From positions 19,668-83,667 of the forward strand of contig LFMX01000010.1 of assembly GCA_001184405.1 (NCBI GenBank): DNA of 64,000 nt, read 5' to 3'. Under the pieces are notes generated by a model, which had not been told where the DNA came from, did no database searches, and saw only the letters and a program-made list of their open reading frames with translations. Source of the DNA: Candidatus Burkholderia humilis (GTDB lineage: Bacteria > Pseudomonadota > Gammaproteobacteria > Burkholderiales > Burkholderiaceae). Shown one piece after another: positions 29,132-39,878 of the stretch (within the stretch, counting starts at the first letter, position 1; each line of letters opens with the position of its first letter). Both the position numbers and the translations under genes were made by a program.

Positions 29132-30598
29132 CTAGCACGGCAACTCGCTCGAACCCATCAAGAACGCATCCACCGACCGCGCGCACTGACGGCCTTCGCG
29201 GATCGCCCACACCACGAGCGACTGACCGCGACGCATGTCGCCCGCCGTGAACACCTTGTCCACCGACGTGTAATACGCCTTGTCGCCTTCCGTCGATGCA
29301 CGCACGTTCCCGCGCGCGTCCTTATCGACGCCGAACGCTTCCAGCACCGGCGACAGCGGCTGCGTGAAACCCATCGCGAGCAGCACGAGATCGGCCTTCA
29401 GTTCGAACTCGGAGTTCGGCACTTCGACCATCTTGCCGCCCTTCCATTCGACGCGAACCGCAATTAGCTTCTCCACCTTGCCGTTCTTGCCTTCGAAGCG
29501 CTTCGTCGCGACCGACCAGTCACGCTCGCATCCTTCTTCATGCGATGAAGACGTGCGCAGCTTGATCGGCCAATACGGCCACACGAGCGGCTTGTTCTCT
29601 TCCTCGGGCGGTTGCGCCAGCAATTCGAACTGCGTTACGCCCTTCGCGCCATGCCGATTCGACGTGCCCACGCAATCCGAACCCGTATCGCCACCGCCGA
29701 TCACGACGACGTGCTTGCCCTTCGCCAGCAACTGATCCGCGAGTTTGTCGCCGGCGTTGACCTTGTTCTGCTGTGGCAGGAATTCCATCGCGTAATAGAT
29801 GCCTTCGAGCTCGCGCCCCGGCACCGGCAAATCGCGCGGCGTTTCCGAACCGCCCGCAATCACGACTGCATCGAACTGTTCCTTGAGTTCCTCAGGCGTG
29901 ATGGTTTCCTTCGCCATACTCGCGATGTACTCCGGCAGCGCATCGCGACCGATGAACACGTTCGTGCGGAAGCTCACGCCTTCCGCTTCCATCTGGCGCA
30001 TGCGGCGGTCGATCAGCCACTTCTCCAGCTTGAAGTCGGGAATGCCATAACGCAGCAATCCGCCGATGCGATCGTTCTTCTCGAACACGACCACTTCATG
30101 TCCCGCGCGCCCCAGTTGCTGCGCAATGGCCAATCCGGCCGGACCCGAACCCACAACGGCCACTTTCTTGCCCGTCTTGTGCTTCGGCGGTTGCGGCACG
30201 ACCCAGCCTTCCGCAAACGCCTTGTCGATGATCGCGTGCTCGATCGACTTGATGCCGACCGGATCGTCATTGATGCCCAGCGTGCACGCCGCTTCGCACG
30301 GCGCCGGGCAGATACGGCCCGTGAACTCCGGGAAGTTGTTGGTCGAATGCAGGACGGTGATCGCGCTCTTCCAGTCTTGCTGGAAAACGAGATCGTTGAA
30401 GTCCGGAATGATGTTGTTCACCGGGCAGCCGTTGTTGCAGAACGGAATGCCGCAATCCATGCAGCGCGCGCCTTGAACTTTCGCGTCTTCGTCCGTCAGC
30501 GCGGCGATGAATTCTTTGTAGTGCTTGACGCGGGTGAGCGGAGCCTCATACGCCTCGTGGCGGCGTTCGAACTCGAGAAAACCGGTTGCCTTGCCCAT
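29132..30598 (-). CDS. gltD: Glutamate synthase (NADPH) small subunit
   Basis: 488 residues from ATG 30598. N-terminal cysteine-rich region ([37 protein letters not shown]) binds iron-sulfur clusters; FAD site [25 protein letters not shown] site [15 protein letters not shown]. It feeds electrons from NADPH to the large subunit. It lies 68 bases downstream of gltB. Intact. Confidence 0.97.
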   Translation of the reverse strand: MGKATGFLEFERRHEAYEAPLTRVKHYKEFIAALTDEDAKVQGARCMDCGIPFCNNGCPVNNIIPDFNDLVFQQDWKSAITVLHSTNNFPEFTGRICPAPCEAACTLGINDDPVGIKSIEHAIIDKAFAEGWVVPQPPKHKTGKKVAVVGSGPAGLAIAQQLGRAGHEVVVFEKNDRIGGLLRYGIPDFKLEKWLIDRRMRQMEAEGVSFRTNVFIGRDALPEYIASMAKETITPEELKEQFDAVVIAGGSETPRDLPVPGRELEGIYYAMEFLPQQNKVNAGDKLADQLLAKGKHVVVIGGGDTGSDCVGTSNRHGAKGVTQFELLAQPPEEENKPLVWPYWPIKLRTSSSHEEGCERDWSVATKRFEGKNGKVEKLIAVRVEWKGGKMVEVPNSEFELKADLVLLAMGFTQPLSPVLEAFGVDKDARGNVRASTEGDKAYYTSVDKVFTAGDMRRGQSLVVWAIREGRQCARSVDAFLMGSSELPC

Positions 30599-30666
30599 TT
30601 CTTTCTCTGTATTTGGTGAAGATCGCGTGCTCTGCCCGAGCGCACGTCTATCTGATTGAACGAGGC

Positions 30667-33600
30667 TTAAGCCGTGACCGCTTCCTTGCCCTTCTTCGCG
30701 CCAAGCTCGCCCAGCGCCCGCTTGTACTCGGTCGGGAAGACCTTGACGAACTGATGGCGCGCCGCATCCCAGTTTTCGAGCAGCGACTTCGCGCGCGGCG
30801 AGCCGGTGAACTGGAAATGACGCTCGATCAAGCCCTTGAGCTGCGCTTCGTCGGTCTTGCCCGCGTGCCACAGCGCGCGGTCGATCGTGCGTTCCTGTTC
30901 GGCTTGTTGCAGCACCGGATCGAGCGCGACCATCGACTTGTTGCACTTGCCGGCGAACGAGCCGTCCGGATCGTACACGAACGCGATACCCCCCGACATG
31001 CCCGCCGCGAAGTTGCGTCCCGTCTCGCCGAGCACGACGACCGTGCCACCCGTCATGTATTCGCAGCCGTGATCGCCTGTGCCTTCGACGACCGCCGTCG
31101 CGCCCGAGTTACGCACGCAGAAACGCTCGCCCGCGACGCCACGGAAATACGATTCGCCTTCGATCGCGCCGTACATCACCGTGTTGCCGCAGATGATGTT
31201 CTCTTCCGACTTGCCGCGGAAATCGTTGGTCGGACGAATGATGATGCGACCGCCCGACAAGCCCTTGCCGACGTAGTCGTTGCCATCGCCGACGAGATCG
31301 AGCGTCACGCCCTTCGCCAGGAACGCGCCGAAGCTCTGACCGGCCGTGCCCTTCAACTGAATGTGAATGGCGTCGTCCGGCAGACCGTCGTGACCGTGCT
31401 TCTTCGCGATCAGCCCGGACAACATTGCGCCGACCGTGCGGTTCACGTTGCGCACCGGCTGAATGAACGACACATGCTCGCCCTTCTCGATCGCCGCCTT
31501 CGACTTTTCGATCAGCACGTGATCGAGCGCGCGGTCCAGACCGTGATCCTGCACATCGACATGCTTGCGCGCGACGTCATCGCTCACCGGCACTTGATAG
31601 AACACGCGCGAGAAGTCGAGACCCTTCGCCTTCCAGTGCTCGACGCCCTTCTTCATATCGAGCAGATCAATGCGGCCGATCAGATCATCGAACTTGCGGA
31701 TGCCGAACTGCACCATGATTTCGCGCACTTCTTCCGCAACGAAGAAGAAGAAGTTGACGACGTGTTCCGGCTGGCCGGAGAACTTCGCGCGCAGCACCGG
31801 ATCTTGCGTCGCGACGCCGACCGGGCACGTGTTCAGATGGCACTTGCGCATCATGATGCAGCCTTCGACGACGAGCGGTGCCGTCGCAAAACCGAACTCA
31901 TCCGCGCCGAGCAGCGCGCCGATCACGACATCGCGGCCGGTCTTCATCTGGCCATCGGCCTGCACGCGGATACGGTCGCGCAGACGGTTGAGCACGAGCG
32001 TCTGCTGCGTTTCGGCCAGACCCAGTTCCCACGGCGTGCCCGCATGCTTGAGCGACGACAGCGGCGATGCGCCGGTGCCGCCATCATGACCGGCGATCAC
32101 GACGTGATCCGCCTTCGCCTTGGCAACGCCAGCCGCGACCGTGCCGACGCCGACTTCCGAAACCAGCTTCACCGAAATGCTCGACGACGAATTCACGTTC
32201 TTCAGATCGTGAATCAACTGCGCCAGGTCTTCGATCGAGTAAATGTCATGGTGCGGCGGCGGCGAAATCAGACCGACGCCCGGCACCGAGCAACGCAGCT
32301 TGCCGATGTATTCCGACACCTTGTGCCCCGGCAACTGACCGCCTTCGCCCGGCTTCGCGCCCTGCGCCATCTTGATCTGAATCTGATCTGCCGACGACAG
32401 ATATTCCGCCGTCACGCCGAAACGTCCCGACGCGACCTGCTTGATCTTCGAGCGCAGCGAATCGCCTTCCTTCAACGGAATATCGGTGATGACTTCCGGC
32501 CCGATGATCGATTGCAGCGTGTCGCCGTTCTTGATCGGAATGCCGCGCAGTTCGTTGCGATAACGCTTGTCGTCCTCGCCGCCTTCGCCCGTGTTCGACT
32601 TGCCGCCGATACGGTTCATCGCCACAGCCAGCGTGGCGTGCGCTTCGGTCGAAATCGAGCCGAGCGACATCGCGCCCGTCGCAAAGCGCTTGACGATTTC
32701 CTTCGCCGATTCCACTTCATCGAGCGGAATGGCGCGCGTCGGTTCAACCTTGAATTCGAACAGACCACGGAACGTCATATGACGCTTCGTCTGGTCGTTG
32801 ATGATGTGCGCGTATTCCTTGTACGTCTGATACGAATTGCTGCGCGCCGAGTGTTGCAGCTTGGCGATCGCATCCGGCGTCCACATGTGCTCTTCACCGC
32901 GCACGCGATACGCATATTCGCCGCCCGCATCCAGCATGTTCCCAAGCACCGGGTTATCGCCGAATGCATCGCGATGCAGACGAATCGCCTCTTCCGCCAC
33001 TTCGAACAAGCCGATACCGCCGACCTTCGACGCCGTGCCCTTGAAGTACTTCTCGACCAGTTCCGAAGACAGCCCGACGCCTTCGAAAATCTGCGCGCCC
33101 GTGTAGGACATGTACGTCGAAATGCCCATCTTCGACATCACTTTCAGCAGGCCCTTGCCGACCGCCTTCGTGAAGTTGTAGATGACCTTGTCCGCCGACA
33201 GATCGCCCTTCAGCCCTTCGGCCATGTTGGCGAGCGTTTCCAGCGCGAGGTACGGGTGAACGGCTTCCGCGCCGTAGCCCGCGAGCAGCGCGAAGTGATG
33301 CGTCTCACGCGCCGAACCCGTTTCCACGACCAGACCCGTGCTCGTGCGCAGACCGTGCGCGACGAAATGCGAGTGGATCGCGGATGTGGCGAGCAGCGCC
33401 GGAATCGCGACGTTATCGCGGTCAGCCTTGCGGTCGGACACGATCAGAATGTTGTAGCCGGACTTCACGGCATCGACGGCTTCCGCGCACAACGAAGCGA
33501 TACGCGCCTCAATGCCCTCCTTGCCCCACGCCACCGGATAACAGATGTTCAGTTCGTACGAGCTGAACTTGCCGCCCGTGTACTGATCGATCGCGCGAAT

Positions 33601-35370
33601 CTTCGCGATGTCCTTGAAGTCGAGCACCGGCTGCGACACTTCAAGGCGCATCGTCGGGTTGATGTTGGTCGTATCGAGCAGATTCGGCTTCGGACCGATG
33701 AACGAGACCAGCGACATCACCATGTTTTCGCGGATCGGATCGATCGGCGGGTTCGTCACTTGCGCGAACAACTGCTTGAAGTAGTTATAGAGCGGCTTGT
33801 TCTTGTTGGACATGACCGCGAGCGGCGAGTCGTTGCCCATCGAGCCGACGGCTTCTTCGCCCAGTTGCGCCATCGGCGCCATCAGGAACTTGAGGTCTTC
33901 CTGCGTGTAGCCGAACGCCTGCTGACGGTCGAGCAGCACGGCGGCTTCGCGGCGCTGCGTTTCGACGTCTTCCGCCTTCGGCTTGATTTCGTCGAGCTTG
34001 ATACGTACCGCTTCGATCCAGCTCTTGTACGGCTTGGCGTTGGACAGGTTGTCCTTCAGTTCCTTGTCCTGGATGATGCGGCCCTGCTCCATATCGATCA
34101 GGAACATCTTGCCCGGCTGAAGACGCCACTTCTGCACGATCTTCGATTCCGGAATGGGCAGCACGCCCGATTCCGACGCGAGAATCACGAGGTCGTCGTC
34201 GGTGACGAGATAGCGCGTCGGACGCAGACCGTTACGGTCGAGCGTCGCGCCGATCTGGCGGCCGTCCGTGAACGCGATGGCGGCGGGGCCGTCCCACGGC
34301 TCCATCATCGCGGCGTGATATTCGTAGAACGCGCGGCGGTTGTCGGCCATCAGCGTGTGCTGTTCCCACGCTTCGGGGATCATCATCATCATGGCGTGGA
34401 CGAGCGGGTAGCCGGCCATCACGAGCAGTTCGAGACAGTTATCGAACGATGCCGTGTCCGACTGGCCCGGATAGATCAACGGCCAGAGCTTCGGCAGATC
34501 GTCGCCAAGCACGTACGAAGCGATTGCGCCGGTCCGCGCGTTCAGCCAGTTGACGTTGCCCTTCACGGTGTTAATTTCACCGTTGTGCGCGATCATCCGG
34601 TACGGGTGCGCGAGTTCCCACGCCGGGAACGTGTTGGTCGAAAAGCGCTGGTGCACGAGCGCAAGCGCGGAAATGACACGCTCGTCTTGCAGATCGCGGT
34701 AATACACGCCGATCTGACCGGCCAGCAGCAGACCCTTGTAGACGACCGTGCGCGAGGACATCGACGGGACGAAGTATTCCTTGCCGTGCTTGAGCTTGAG
34801 CGCCTGAATGCGATGGCTCGCCGTCTTGCGGATGATGTACAGCTTGCGCTCGAGCGCGTCCGTCACCACGATGTCCTTGCCGCGCCCGATGAAAATCATG
34901 CGGATGAGCGGCTCGCTCGCCTTCACGGTCGGCGAAATGGGCATGTTGGCGTCGACGGGCACGTCACGCCAGCCGAGCACGACCTGGCCTTCGGCCTTGA
35001 CCGTGCGCTCCAGTTCCTGCTCGCACGCGAGACGCGATGCGTATTCCTTCGGCAGAAAGATCATGCCGACGCCGTACTCGCCGGCCGGCGGCAACGTCAC
35101 GCCCTGCTTGGCCATTTCCTGGCGATAGAAACCGTCCGGCACCTGAATCAGGATGCCTGCGCCGTCGCCCATCAAAGGATCGGCGCCGACCGCGCCACGG
35201 TGATCGAGATTTTCGAGAATATTGAGACCCTGCTGAATGATCTCGTGACTCTTTTTACCCTTGATATGAGCGACGAAGCCGACGCCGCACGCGTCGTGTT
35301 CGTTCGCAGGATCGTACATGCCTTGCGCGGCGGGAAGCGAACCAGCTGCCGGTTGCTGATGATCGTTCAT
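30667..35370 (-). CDS. gltB: Glutamate synthase (NADPH) large subunit
   Basis: 1567 residues from ATG 35370. The nucleophilic Cys opens the mature glutaminase domain within [16 protein letters not shown]. The FMN-binding synthase domain has [19 protein letters not shown] and [20 protein letters not shown]; the 3Fe-4S cluster cysteines are in [14 protein letters not shown]. The C-terminal beta-helix domain follows. It makes glutamate from glutamine and 2-oxoglutarate, and is the longest gene here; no lesions in 4.7 kb. Confidence 0.98.
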   Translation of the reverse strand: MNDHQQPAAGSLPAAQGMYDPANEHDACGVGFVAHIKGKKSHEIIQQGLNILENLDHRGAVGADPLMGDGAGILIQVPDGFYRQEMAKQGVTLPPAGEYGVGMIFLPKEYASRLACEQELERTVKAEGQVVLGWRDVPVDANMPISPTVKASEPLIRMIFIGRGKDIVVTDALERKLYIIRKTASHRIQALKLKHGKEYFVPSMSSRTVVYKGLLLAGQIGVYYRDLQDERVISALALVHQRFSTNTFPAWELAHPYRMIAHNGEINTVKGNVNWLNARTGAIASYVLGDDLPKLWPLIYPGQSDTASFDNCLELLVMAGYPLVHAMMMMIPEAWEQHTLMADNRRAFYEYHAAMMEPWDGPAAIAFTDGRQIGATLDRNGLRPTRYLVTDDDLVILASESGVLPIPESKIVQKWRLQPGKMFLIDMEQGRIIQDKELKDNLSNAKPYKSWIEAVRIKLDEIKPKAEDVETQRREAAVLLDRQQAFGYTQEDLKFLMAPMAQLGEEAVGSMGNDSPLAVMSNKNKPLYNYFKQLFAQVTNPPIDPIRENMVMSLVSFIGPKPNLLDTTNINPTMRLEVSQPVLDFKDIAKIRAIDQYTGGKFSSYELNICYPVAWGKEGIEARIASLCAEAVDAVKSGYNILIVSDRKADRDNVAIPALLATSAIHSHFVAHGLRTSTGLVVETGSARETHHFALLAGYGAEAVHPYLALETLANMAEGLKGDLSADKVIYNFTKAVGKGLLKVMSKMGISTYMSYTGAQIFEGVGLSSELVEKYFKGTASKVGGIGLFEVAEEAIRLHRDAFGDNPVLGNMLDAGGEYAYRVRGEEHMWTPDAIAKLQHSARSNSYQTYKEYAHIINDQTKRHMTFRGLFEFKVEPTRAIPLDEVESAKEIVKRFATGAMSLGSISTEAHATLAVAMNRIGGKSNTGEGGEDDKRYRNELRGIPIKNGDTLQSIIGPEVITDIPLKEGDSLRSKIKQVASGRFGVTAEYLSSADQIQIKMAQGAKPGEGGQLPGHKVSEYIGKLRCSVPGVGLISPPPHHDIYSIEDLAQLIHDLKNVNSSSSISVKLVSEVGVGTVAAGVAKAKADHVVIAGHDGGTGASPLSSLKHAGTPWELGLAETQQTLVLNRLRDRIRVQADGQMKTGRDVVIGALLGADEFGFATAPLVVEGCIMMRKCHLNTCPVGVATQDPVLRAKFSGQPEHVVNFFFFVAEEVREIMVQFGIRKFDDLIGRIDLLDMKKGVEHWKAKGLDFSRVFYQVPVSDDVARKHVDVQDHGLDRALDHVLIEKSKAAIEKGEHVSFIQPVRNVNRTVGAMLSGLIAKKHGHDGLPDDAIHIQLKGTAGQSFGAFLAKGVTLDLVGDGNDYVGKGLSGGRIIIRPTNDFRGKSEENIICGNTVMYGAIEGESYFRGVAGERFCVRNSGATAVVEGTGDHGCEYMTGGTVVVLGETGRNFAAGMSGGIAFVYDPDGSFAGKCNKSMVALDPVLQQAEQERTIDRALWHAGKTDEAQLKGLIERHFQFTGSPRAKSLLENWDAARHQFVKVFPTEYKRALGELGAKKGKEAVTA

Positions 35371-35705
35371 GGGGACACCGTCTCTACTGTCTCTACTGTG
35401 AGGGGCCGACTCGGCCGTTGAACCATTTTCTTGTCGCTGTGTGATGTTTTTTTCAACTCGATGTGTCACGAAGCACGGTCGTGCGCGGCACGCTGCACCG
35501 CGGCAATCGCCGGAAATCGAAATATACGCGACGAATCAAAGCGATGGCAAATAAAACTTGACGGTATGGCACCAATTACGGATATGGTGCAAACGTGCCC
35601 CATTTTATTGGGGTCATATATAAATGCGTCGAGTAAAACAGCGTTCATCCACGATGGAAGACGCCGTTGCGATTTTCAGCAGCGTGTTAAGTACGGTACG
35701 CGTTT
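35371..35705. promoter_or_regulatory. gltB upstream region with promoter-like boxes and small dyads
   Basis: On the minus strand TTGCCA (35545-35550) and TATATT (35521-35526), 18 bases apart, make a plausible gltBD promoter. Further upstream lie two dyads: GCACCA-N10-TGGTGC (35569-35590) and CCCCA-N6-TGGGG (35598-35613), possible regulator sites. The 9-mer TCTCTACTG is doubled at 35381-35398 in the leader. No gene is seen. Confidence 0.5.
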
Positions 35706-36413
35706 TCATTGAGTTTGGGGCGTCTCGCGCACTTTGCGCGGCCGTCCGCGCGGCAGCGGCGACACCCGCCGGTTCGCCGCTCCCGATGCCCATTCGCGAT
35801 ATGCATCGCTGCCGAGCACCCAGCCTTTGAGTGTGGCTTGCAGGAGACGGTTGGCTTCCCGCTCATCCAGCGGTTGCTCGCAGAGTTCCTTGTACGCGTG
35901 CTGCCGCTCAAACGGCGTATTGCCGAGCGACCAGTAGAGCGGATGGTCGGTGATCAGCCCGTCGAGCGTCAGCCCGATGTGATGCCGATAGCTCGACCAT
36001 TTGTAATCCTGCGGCGTCGCGGCGAGCTGCGCGCGCACCGGCGCGGTTTCGACCACACGCGTCGCCAGCAAAAAGTAACGCTCGCCTTCGATCACCGTCG
36101 CGCGATAGCGGCCTTCCCACAGCGTGCCGCGCCGCATGTATCGCCGGTTGAAGTGCGCGACATAACGGCGGCCGACGGCCTGCATCGCTTTGGGCAGGCT
36201 GGCTTCATCGCGCGGCGTGACGAGCAGATGCACCGCCTGCGGCATCAGCGCATACGTGTGGATGGAGAGATGGTGATCACGTGAAGTAGTCCTCAAGCAG
36301 TCGATGAAGAGCTCGTAGTCCTGGTCGTCGACGAAGGCCGGTTGCTTGTCGAGACCACGCAGGATGACATGCTGCGGCTGTTCGGGAACGTAGAGTCTTG
36401 CAAGCCGTGCCAT
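35706..36413 (-). CDS. RAYT-like REP-associated transposase homologue with a non-canonical HUH motif
   Basis: 235 residues of the IS200/Y1 transposase superfamily: PEQPQHVILRGLDKQPAFVD, then ALMPQAVHLLVTPRDEASLP, HFNRRYMRRGTLWEGRYRAT, and DYKWSSYRHHIG. RAYTs normally show an NHVHLL motif; here it is QAVHLL (Ala60-Val61-His62), losing one histidine of the HUH metal site, and the segment usually reading YIxxNPVRA is VVETAPVRA. It may be an exapted, non-transposing family member. The frame is open throughout. No terminal inverted repeats or target duplications were seen. Confidence 0.82.
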   Translation of the reverse strand: MARLARLYVPEQPQHVILRGLDKQPAFVDDQDYELFIDCLRTTSRDHHLSIHTYALMPQAVHLLVTPRDEASLPKAMQAVGRRYVAHFNRRYMRRGTLWEGRYRATVIEGERYFLLATRVVETAPVRAQLAATPQDYKWSSYRHHIGLTLDGLITDHPLYWSLGNTPFERQHAYKELCEQPLDEREANRLLQATLKGWVLGSDAYREWASGAANRRVSPLPRGRPRKVRETPQTQ

Positions 36414-36628
36414 TCTGGATATTCCATTTGTCGGGTTTGTGATACCCCGTTTAGGGACCTGTCGGAGCCTGAAAAACCGGCATGGAAGTACACATGCAAG
36501 CGACGTGCAAGCGTCAAATCATGAGGCTCCTGAGTACCGCCGCACTAGGGAAAATGCTCTACGGCGCCGCTATGGTTACTTTGAAATGTTGTGTTCATAA
36601 TGAGCGAGCTTTTTCGGAGGAGCACAAA

Positions 36629-37350
36629 TTGAAAATAAAACAAGTCATGACGGGGATCGCGGCGTTAGCGTGTATGTCGACGGCGGCACACGCTCAATCG
36701 ACCGGATCCATCTATGCAACGGCAGGCTGGTTTCACTTCTCGCCGCTCGATAGCAGCGGCTCGCTCAAAGAAACAAGTGTAGGCGGATCTCCGGTCAATA
36801 TCAGCGTACCGGGAACGGGCGCCGGCATATCGAGTTCGGATACCGCCGGATTCACAGTGGGCTACTTCGCCACGGACCACATCGCGGCGGAACTCGAAAT
36901 GGGCATTCCACCCACGTTCGACCTCGAAGGCACCGGCACCTTGTCGCAGTACGGCAAGCTCGGCAGCGCCAAGCAGTGGAGCCCGACACTGCTGTTCAAA
37001 TACTTCTTCAATGCTCCTCAAGCGAAGTTCCGGCCATACGCGGGTATCGGCGTGACGCGCGTTTCGTTCAGCGACGCGAAAATCACCAATGCCGGATTCG
37101 AAAGCTCGGTGCTGCATGGTCCGCCCTCTGTTGACACAGATAGTTCGTGGGCGCCTGTCTTTAATCTTGGCGCAGTCTACAACTTCACGGACCACTGGTT
37201 CGCGTGTTTCTCCGTTTCATTCATTCCGTTGAAGGCGACGGCCTGAATACGAAGGCGCAAACGCCGGTCGGTCAACTCAATGTTCAATCACAAACGAAAA
37301 TCACGCTTAATCCGATCGTGACTTACTTGCGTGTGGGCTATCGCGTCTAA
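36629..37350 (+). pseudogene. ompW: OmpW-family outer membrane protein, frameshifted near the C-terminus
   Basis: A TTG start at 36629 follows a strong GGAGG site; the product begins with a signal peptide (VMTGIAALACMSTAAHA after LKIKQ) and an eight-strand OmpW barrel (SIYATAGWFHFSPLDSSG, TVGYFATDHIAAELEMGIPP, LLFKYFFNAPQAKFRPYAGI, VFNLGAVYNFTDHWF). At 37242 one base is missing: the frame hits TGA at 37244-37246, but the next frame continues LNTKAQTPVGQLNVQSQTKI through LRVGYRV to TAA 37350. The lost last strand carries the barrel-assembly signal, so the product is probably not inserted. OmpW barrels carry small hydrophobic compounds. Confidence 0.85.
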
Positions 37351-37365
37351 TCCAACGCATGTTTT

Positions 37366-37400
37366 CGCAGCATTGCAACGTAATAAGCTGCAATGCTGCG
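37366..37400 (+). other. 12-bp inverted repeat after ompW
   Basis: CGCAGCATTGCA (37366-37377) and its exact complement (37389-37400) form a hairpin with an 11-base loop without a T tract, immediately before a second, terminator-like hairpin. The two may act together in transcript ending or stability. Confidence 0.6.
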
Positions 37401-37406
37401 ATGCCA

Positions 37407-37449
37407 AAAACGCCGTCATTGCGCATTTGCATGGCGGCGTTTTATTTTC
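37407..37449 (+). terminator. Terminator of the ompW transcript
   Basis: A 13-base stem (37407-37419 with 37431-37443, one G-U pair) is followed by TTTTATTTT-like sequence. The remainder of the 312-base gap up to 37663 shows no gene and no other clear signal. Confidence 0.8.
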
Positions 37450-37662
37450 ACCTTTTGCACAGGCGACGCTTGTAAATGTGACCTTCGCAATGGCGAATCA
37501 GTTGCAGTTCTTACGCGCCGATTCACCGCAATGCTGCGGGATTAATCCAAATCTCAATGCGATAGCGCAAATCATGCTGACCGGCACTGAATTTGCTGGA
37601 TCATGGGTTTCCCCGCTCAACACGCGGGTCCATCCACGACTCATCCATCGACGGAGCGATCA

Positions 37663-38043
37663 ATGAACGCATTGCCTAATACAATACGCGAGACGCCATC
37701 GGAGATTCCTGGAGCAGCACCACGCGCCGCGCATGGCGCATGGCGCGTCATGGCCGGGACGCGGCCGAGGATATCGGTTCGGAACTGCGCTCGCTCCTGA
37801 GCGAACTGGAAGACACGCTTGCGCACGGCACATCGGCGGACGCCGCCGCACTGCGCTCGCAAATCAGTGATCGTCTGGATAGCGCGCGCCCGTCTGAACG
37901 ATACGCACGCGGTGCTGCGCCAACGCGCCAGCGACGCCTTCAACGGCGCGGACGCATATATTCACGAAAAGCCCTGGCAGACGATTGCGCTTGTCGGCGG
38001 CCTCGCGCTCGTCGCAGGCGTTCTGCTGGCGCGGGCGCGCTAG
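37663..38043 (+). pseudogene. DUF883 (ElaB/YqjD-like) membrane-anchored protein, two frameshifts
   Basis: The N-terminus from ATG 37663 (MNALPNTIRETPSEIPGAAP), the middle (RDAAEDIGSELRSLLSELED, TLAHGTSADAAALRSQISDR) and the C-terminus (ARLNDTHAVLRQRASDAFNG, then HEKPWQTIALVGGLALVAGV and LLARAR) are all clear DUF883 sequence but lie in frames 1, 3 and 1. The first shift is near 37735-37750. The second fits loss of a GC dinucleotide from a GC run at 37882-37889. Family members tether inactive ribosomes to the membrane through a C-terminal helix. No full product is possible. The stop overlaps the stop of the convergent glpQ remnant. Confidence 0.85.
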
Positions 38044-38787
38044 TTCGGCTGCAAAAAATCCGCGCCGATGATGTCGATGCGATCCGTGCAGATTGCATCG
38101 ACGCTCCATTGTGCGAGCAGCCGCGCGCGATCGGGGTCGTTGACCGTGTACGCGAGCATGCGCAATCCGGAATTCCTGATATCGGCGACGAGCTTCTCAT
38201 TCAGCTTGCGATGATCCGCGTGCAGCGACACGCATGACAGCACCGCCGTCTGCGTGCGCCAGTCATTGGGAACGTCTTTGTAGAGCATGCCGCGCGGCAG
38301 ATCGGGCGCGGCATCGCGGGCGGCTTCGAGCGCCGCATACGAAAACGATGAGAGCAGCGGCAGAATGTTCGCATCGGCCCATAGGCGCGTCGCCTCGCGC
38401 GCGACCAGCGTGCCGGTTTCCGTCTCACGGCCCGCACACGGCTTGACCTCAACGTTCGCCATCAGATTCAGCGCGACGCAGCATTCGTGCCCCTGCGCGA
38501 GCGTCGGCATGTGCGCGCTCGCGAATTCCTTGCCGAACCACGCGCCCGCATCGAGTTGCTGAAGTGCGATAGGGAAACGTGCGCACCGCGCCGTGGCTGT
38601 CCGATGTGCGATCGACATCGTCATCGTGAAGCAGGAACACGACGTCATCGGCGGAAAACTTGGCGTCGAACTCGATCATTCGCAAGCCGAGCCGCGCGCC
38701 GACGTCGATCGCCTCCAGCGTGTTTTCCGGCGCGAGCTTGCCGCCGCCGCGATGCGCGACGATTCGCGCGTAAGGCCAGATTCTCAT
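38040..38787 (-). pseudogene. glpQ: Glycerophosphodiester phosphodiesterase, frameshifted
   Basis: From ATG 38787 (AGGAG site upstream) the protein reads [20 protein letters not shown] then ENTLEAI and [17 protein letters not shown], the catalytic HRG and E/D/H motifs of the GDPD family. Near 38560-38573 the frame changes (+1 or -2) and the remainder, [20 protein letters not shown] to NDPDRARLLAQWSVDAICTD, continues to the stop at 38040. GlpQ would release glycerol-3-phosphate from phosphodiesters for the Ugp importer. Last gene of the ugpBAEC-glpQ operon. Confidence 0.87.
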
Positions 38788-38801
38788 GGCGTCCACTCCT
38801 G

Positions 38802-39878
38802 TCAGTTCGCGCGCAGTCCGGTCGCGGGATCGAAGAAATGCAGATGCCACGCGGGCAACGACACGTCCAGCCGCTAGCCCCGTTCCGGCCGATGCGCATG
38901 CGGCAAGCGCGCCGCCACATCGTGCTTGCCCCACTTACCGTGCGCGAGATTGTCCGCGCCGAGCAGTTCGGCCGAATCGACATCGAGCGTGGCTGTCGCT
39001 GCATTGTCGATGCCCGGCGTCATATGTTCCGGACGAATCCCGACGATCCACTCGCGCCCGTGTATGTCCTTCGGCGTGCCGCTGACCGGCAACACCGGAC
39101 CATTTCCCGCGACCGTGAACGCGCTTCCGTCTTCCGACAAACGCCCTTCGAGCAGATTCATCGCCGGCGAGCCGATAAAGCTCGCAACGAACACCGTCGC
39201 CGGCCGCTCGTAAACATCGGTCGGCGCGCCGATCTGTTCCGCATGCCCCTTGTTCATGACGATGACGCGCTGCGCGAGCGTCATCGCTTCGATCTGATCG
39301 TGCGTGACGTACAGGCTCGTCGTCTTCAACCGCGCGTGCAGCCGCTGGATTTCGAGGCGCATTTGCACGCGCAGTTTGGCGTCGAGGTTCGACAGGGGTT
39401 CATCGAAGAGAAACACGGCGGGTTCGCGCACGATCGCGCTGCCCATCGCGACGCGCTGCCGTTGTCCGCCAGACAACTCGCGCGGCTTGCGCGCCAGCAA
39501 ATGCTCGAGTTCGAGGATGCGCGTCGCGTTGCCCACGCGCTCGTCGATCGTCTTGCGATCCGTGCCCCCGATCTTCAGCGCGTACGCCATGTTCTGCGCG
39601 ACGCTCATATGCGGATAAAGCGCGTAATTCCGGAACACCATCGCGATGTCGCGATCCTTCGGTTCCAGCTTGTTCACGACCTTGCCCTCAATCTCGATCG
39701 CGCCTTCGGACACGCTTTCGAGTCCCGCGACCATGCGCAGTAAGGTCGACTTGCCGCAGCCCGACGGCCCAACCATCACGACGAATTCGCCATCGTCGAT
39801 CGACACATCGATGCCGTGCAGCACGTACTGCGTGCCGTCGTAAGTCTTCTTGACGCCTTTGAGATTCAGCGCAGCCAT
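38802..39878 (-). pseudogene. ugpC: sn-glycerol-3-phosphate ABC transporter ATPase, truncated by a nonsense codon
   Basis: The open frame gives 334 residues (38874-39878) and stops at TAG in HAHRPERG*; the next codons [20 protein letters not shown] then RAN and a TGA at 38802-38804 are clearly the real end, so 24 codons are cut off, apparently by CAG to TAG. Walker [11 protein letters not shown], signature LSGGQRQR, Walker [14 protein letters not shown] and H-loop THDQIEAM are present. The Q-loop reads [11 protein letters not shown], with Arg83 where the family has Gln, and GSAIVREP replaces the usual GRAIVREP. The missing C-terminal regulatory domain end alone might be tolerated; the Q-loop change probably not. 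Confidence 0.85.

Noticed and set aside
30586..35421. A 1611-codon open frame on the + strand opposite gltB
   Set aside because: It is antisense to an intact, well-recognised gene, has low-complexity Arg/His/Asp-rich sequence typical of a high-GC shadow frame, and no family signature.
35569..35590. Canonical NtrC site or sigma54 promoter upstream of gltB
   Set aside because: Half sites are 10 rather than 3 bases apart, and no GG-N10-GC element with good flanks was found on either strand.
35706..36413. Active IS200/IS605-type insertion sequence
   Set aside because: No terminal hairpins or second gene were seen, and the HUH motif is not canonical; a RAYT-like single gene fits better.
36482..36628. 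N-terminal extension of OmpW starting at the ATG at 36482
   Set aside because: The TTG at 36629 has a strong GGAGG site and starts directly at a signal peptide; the upstream residues look like non-coding leader.
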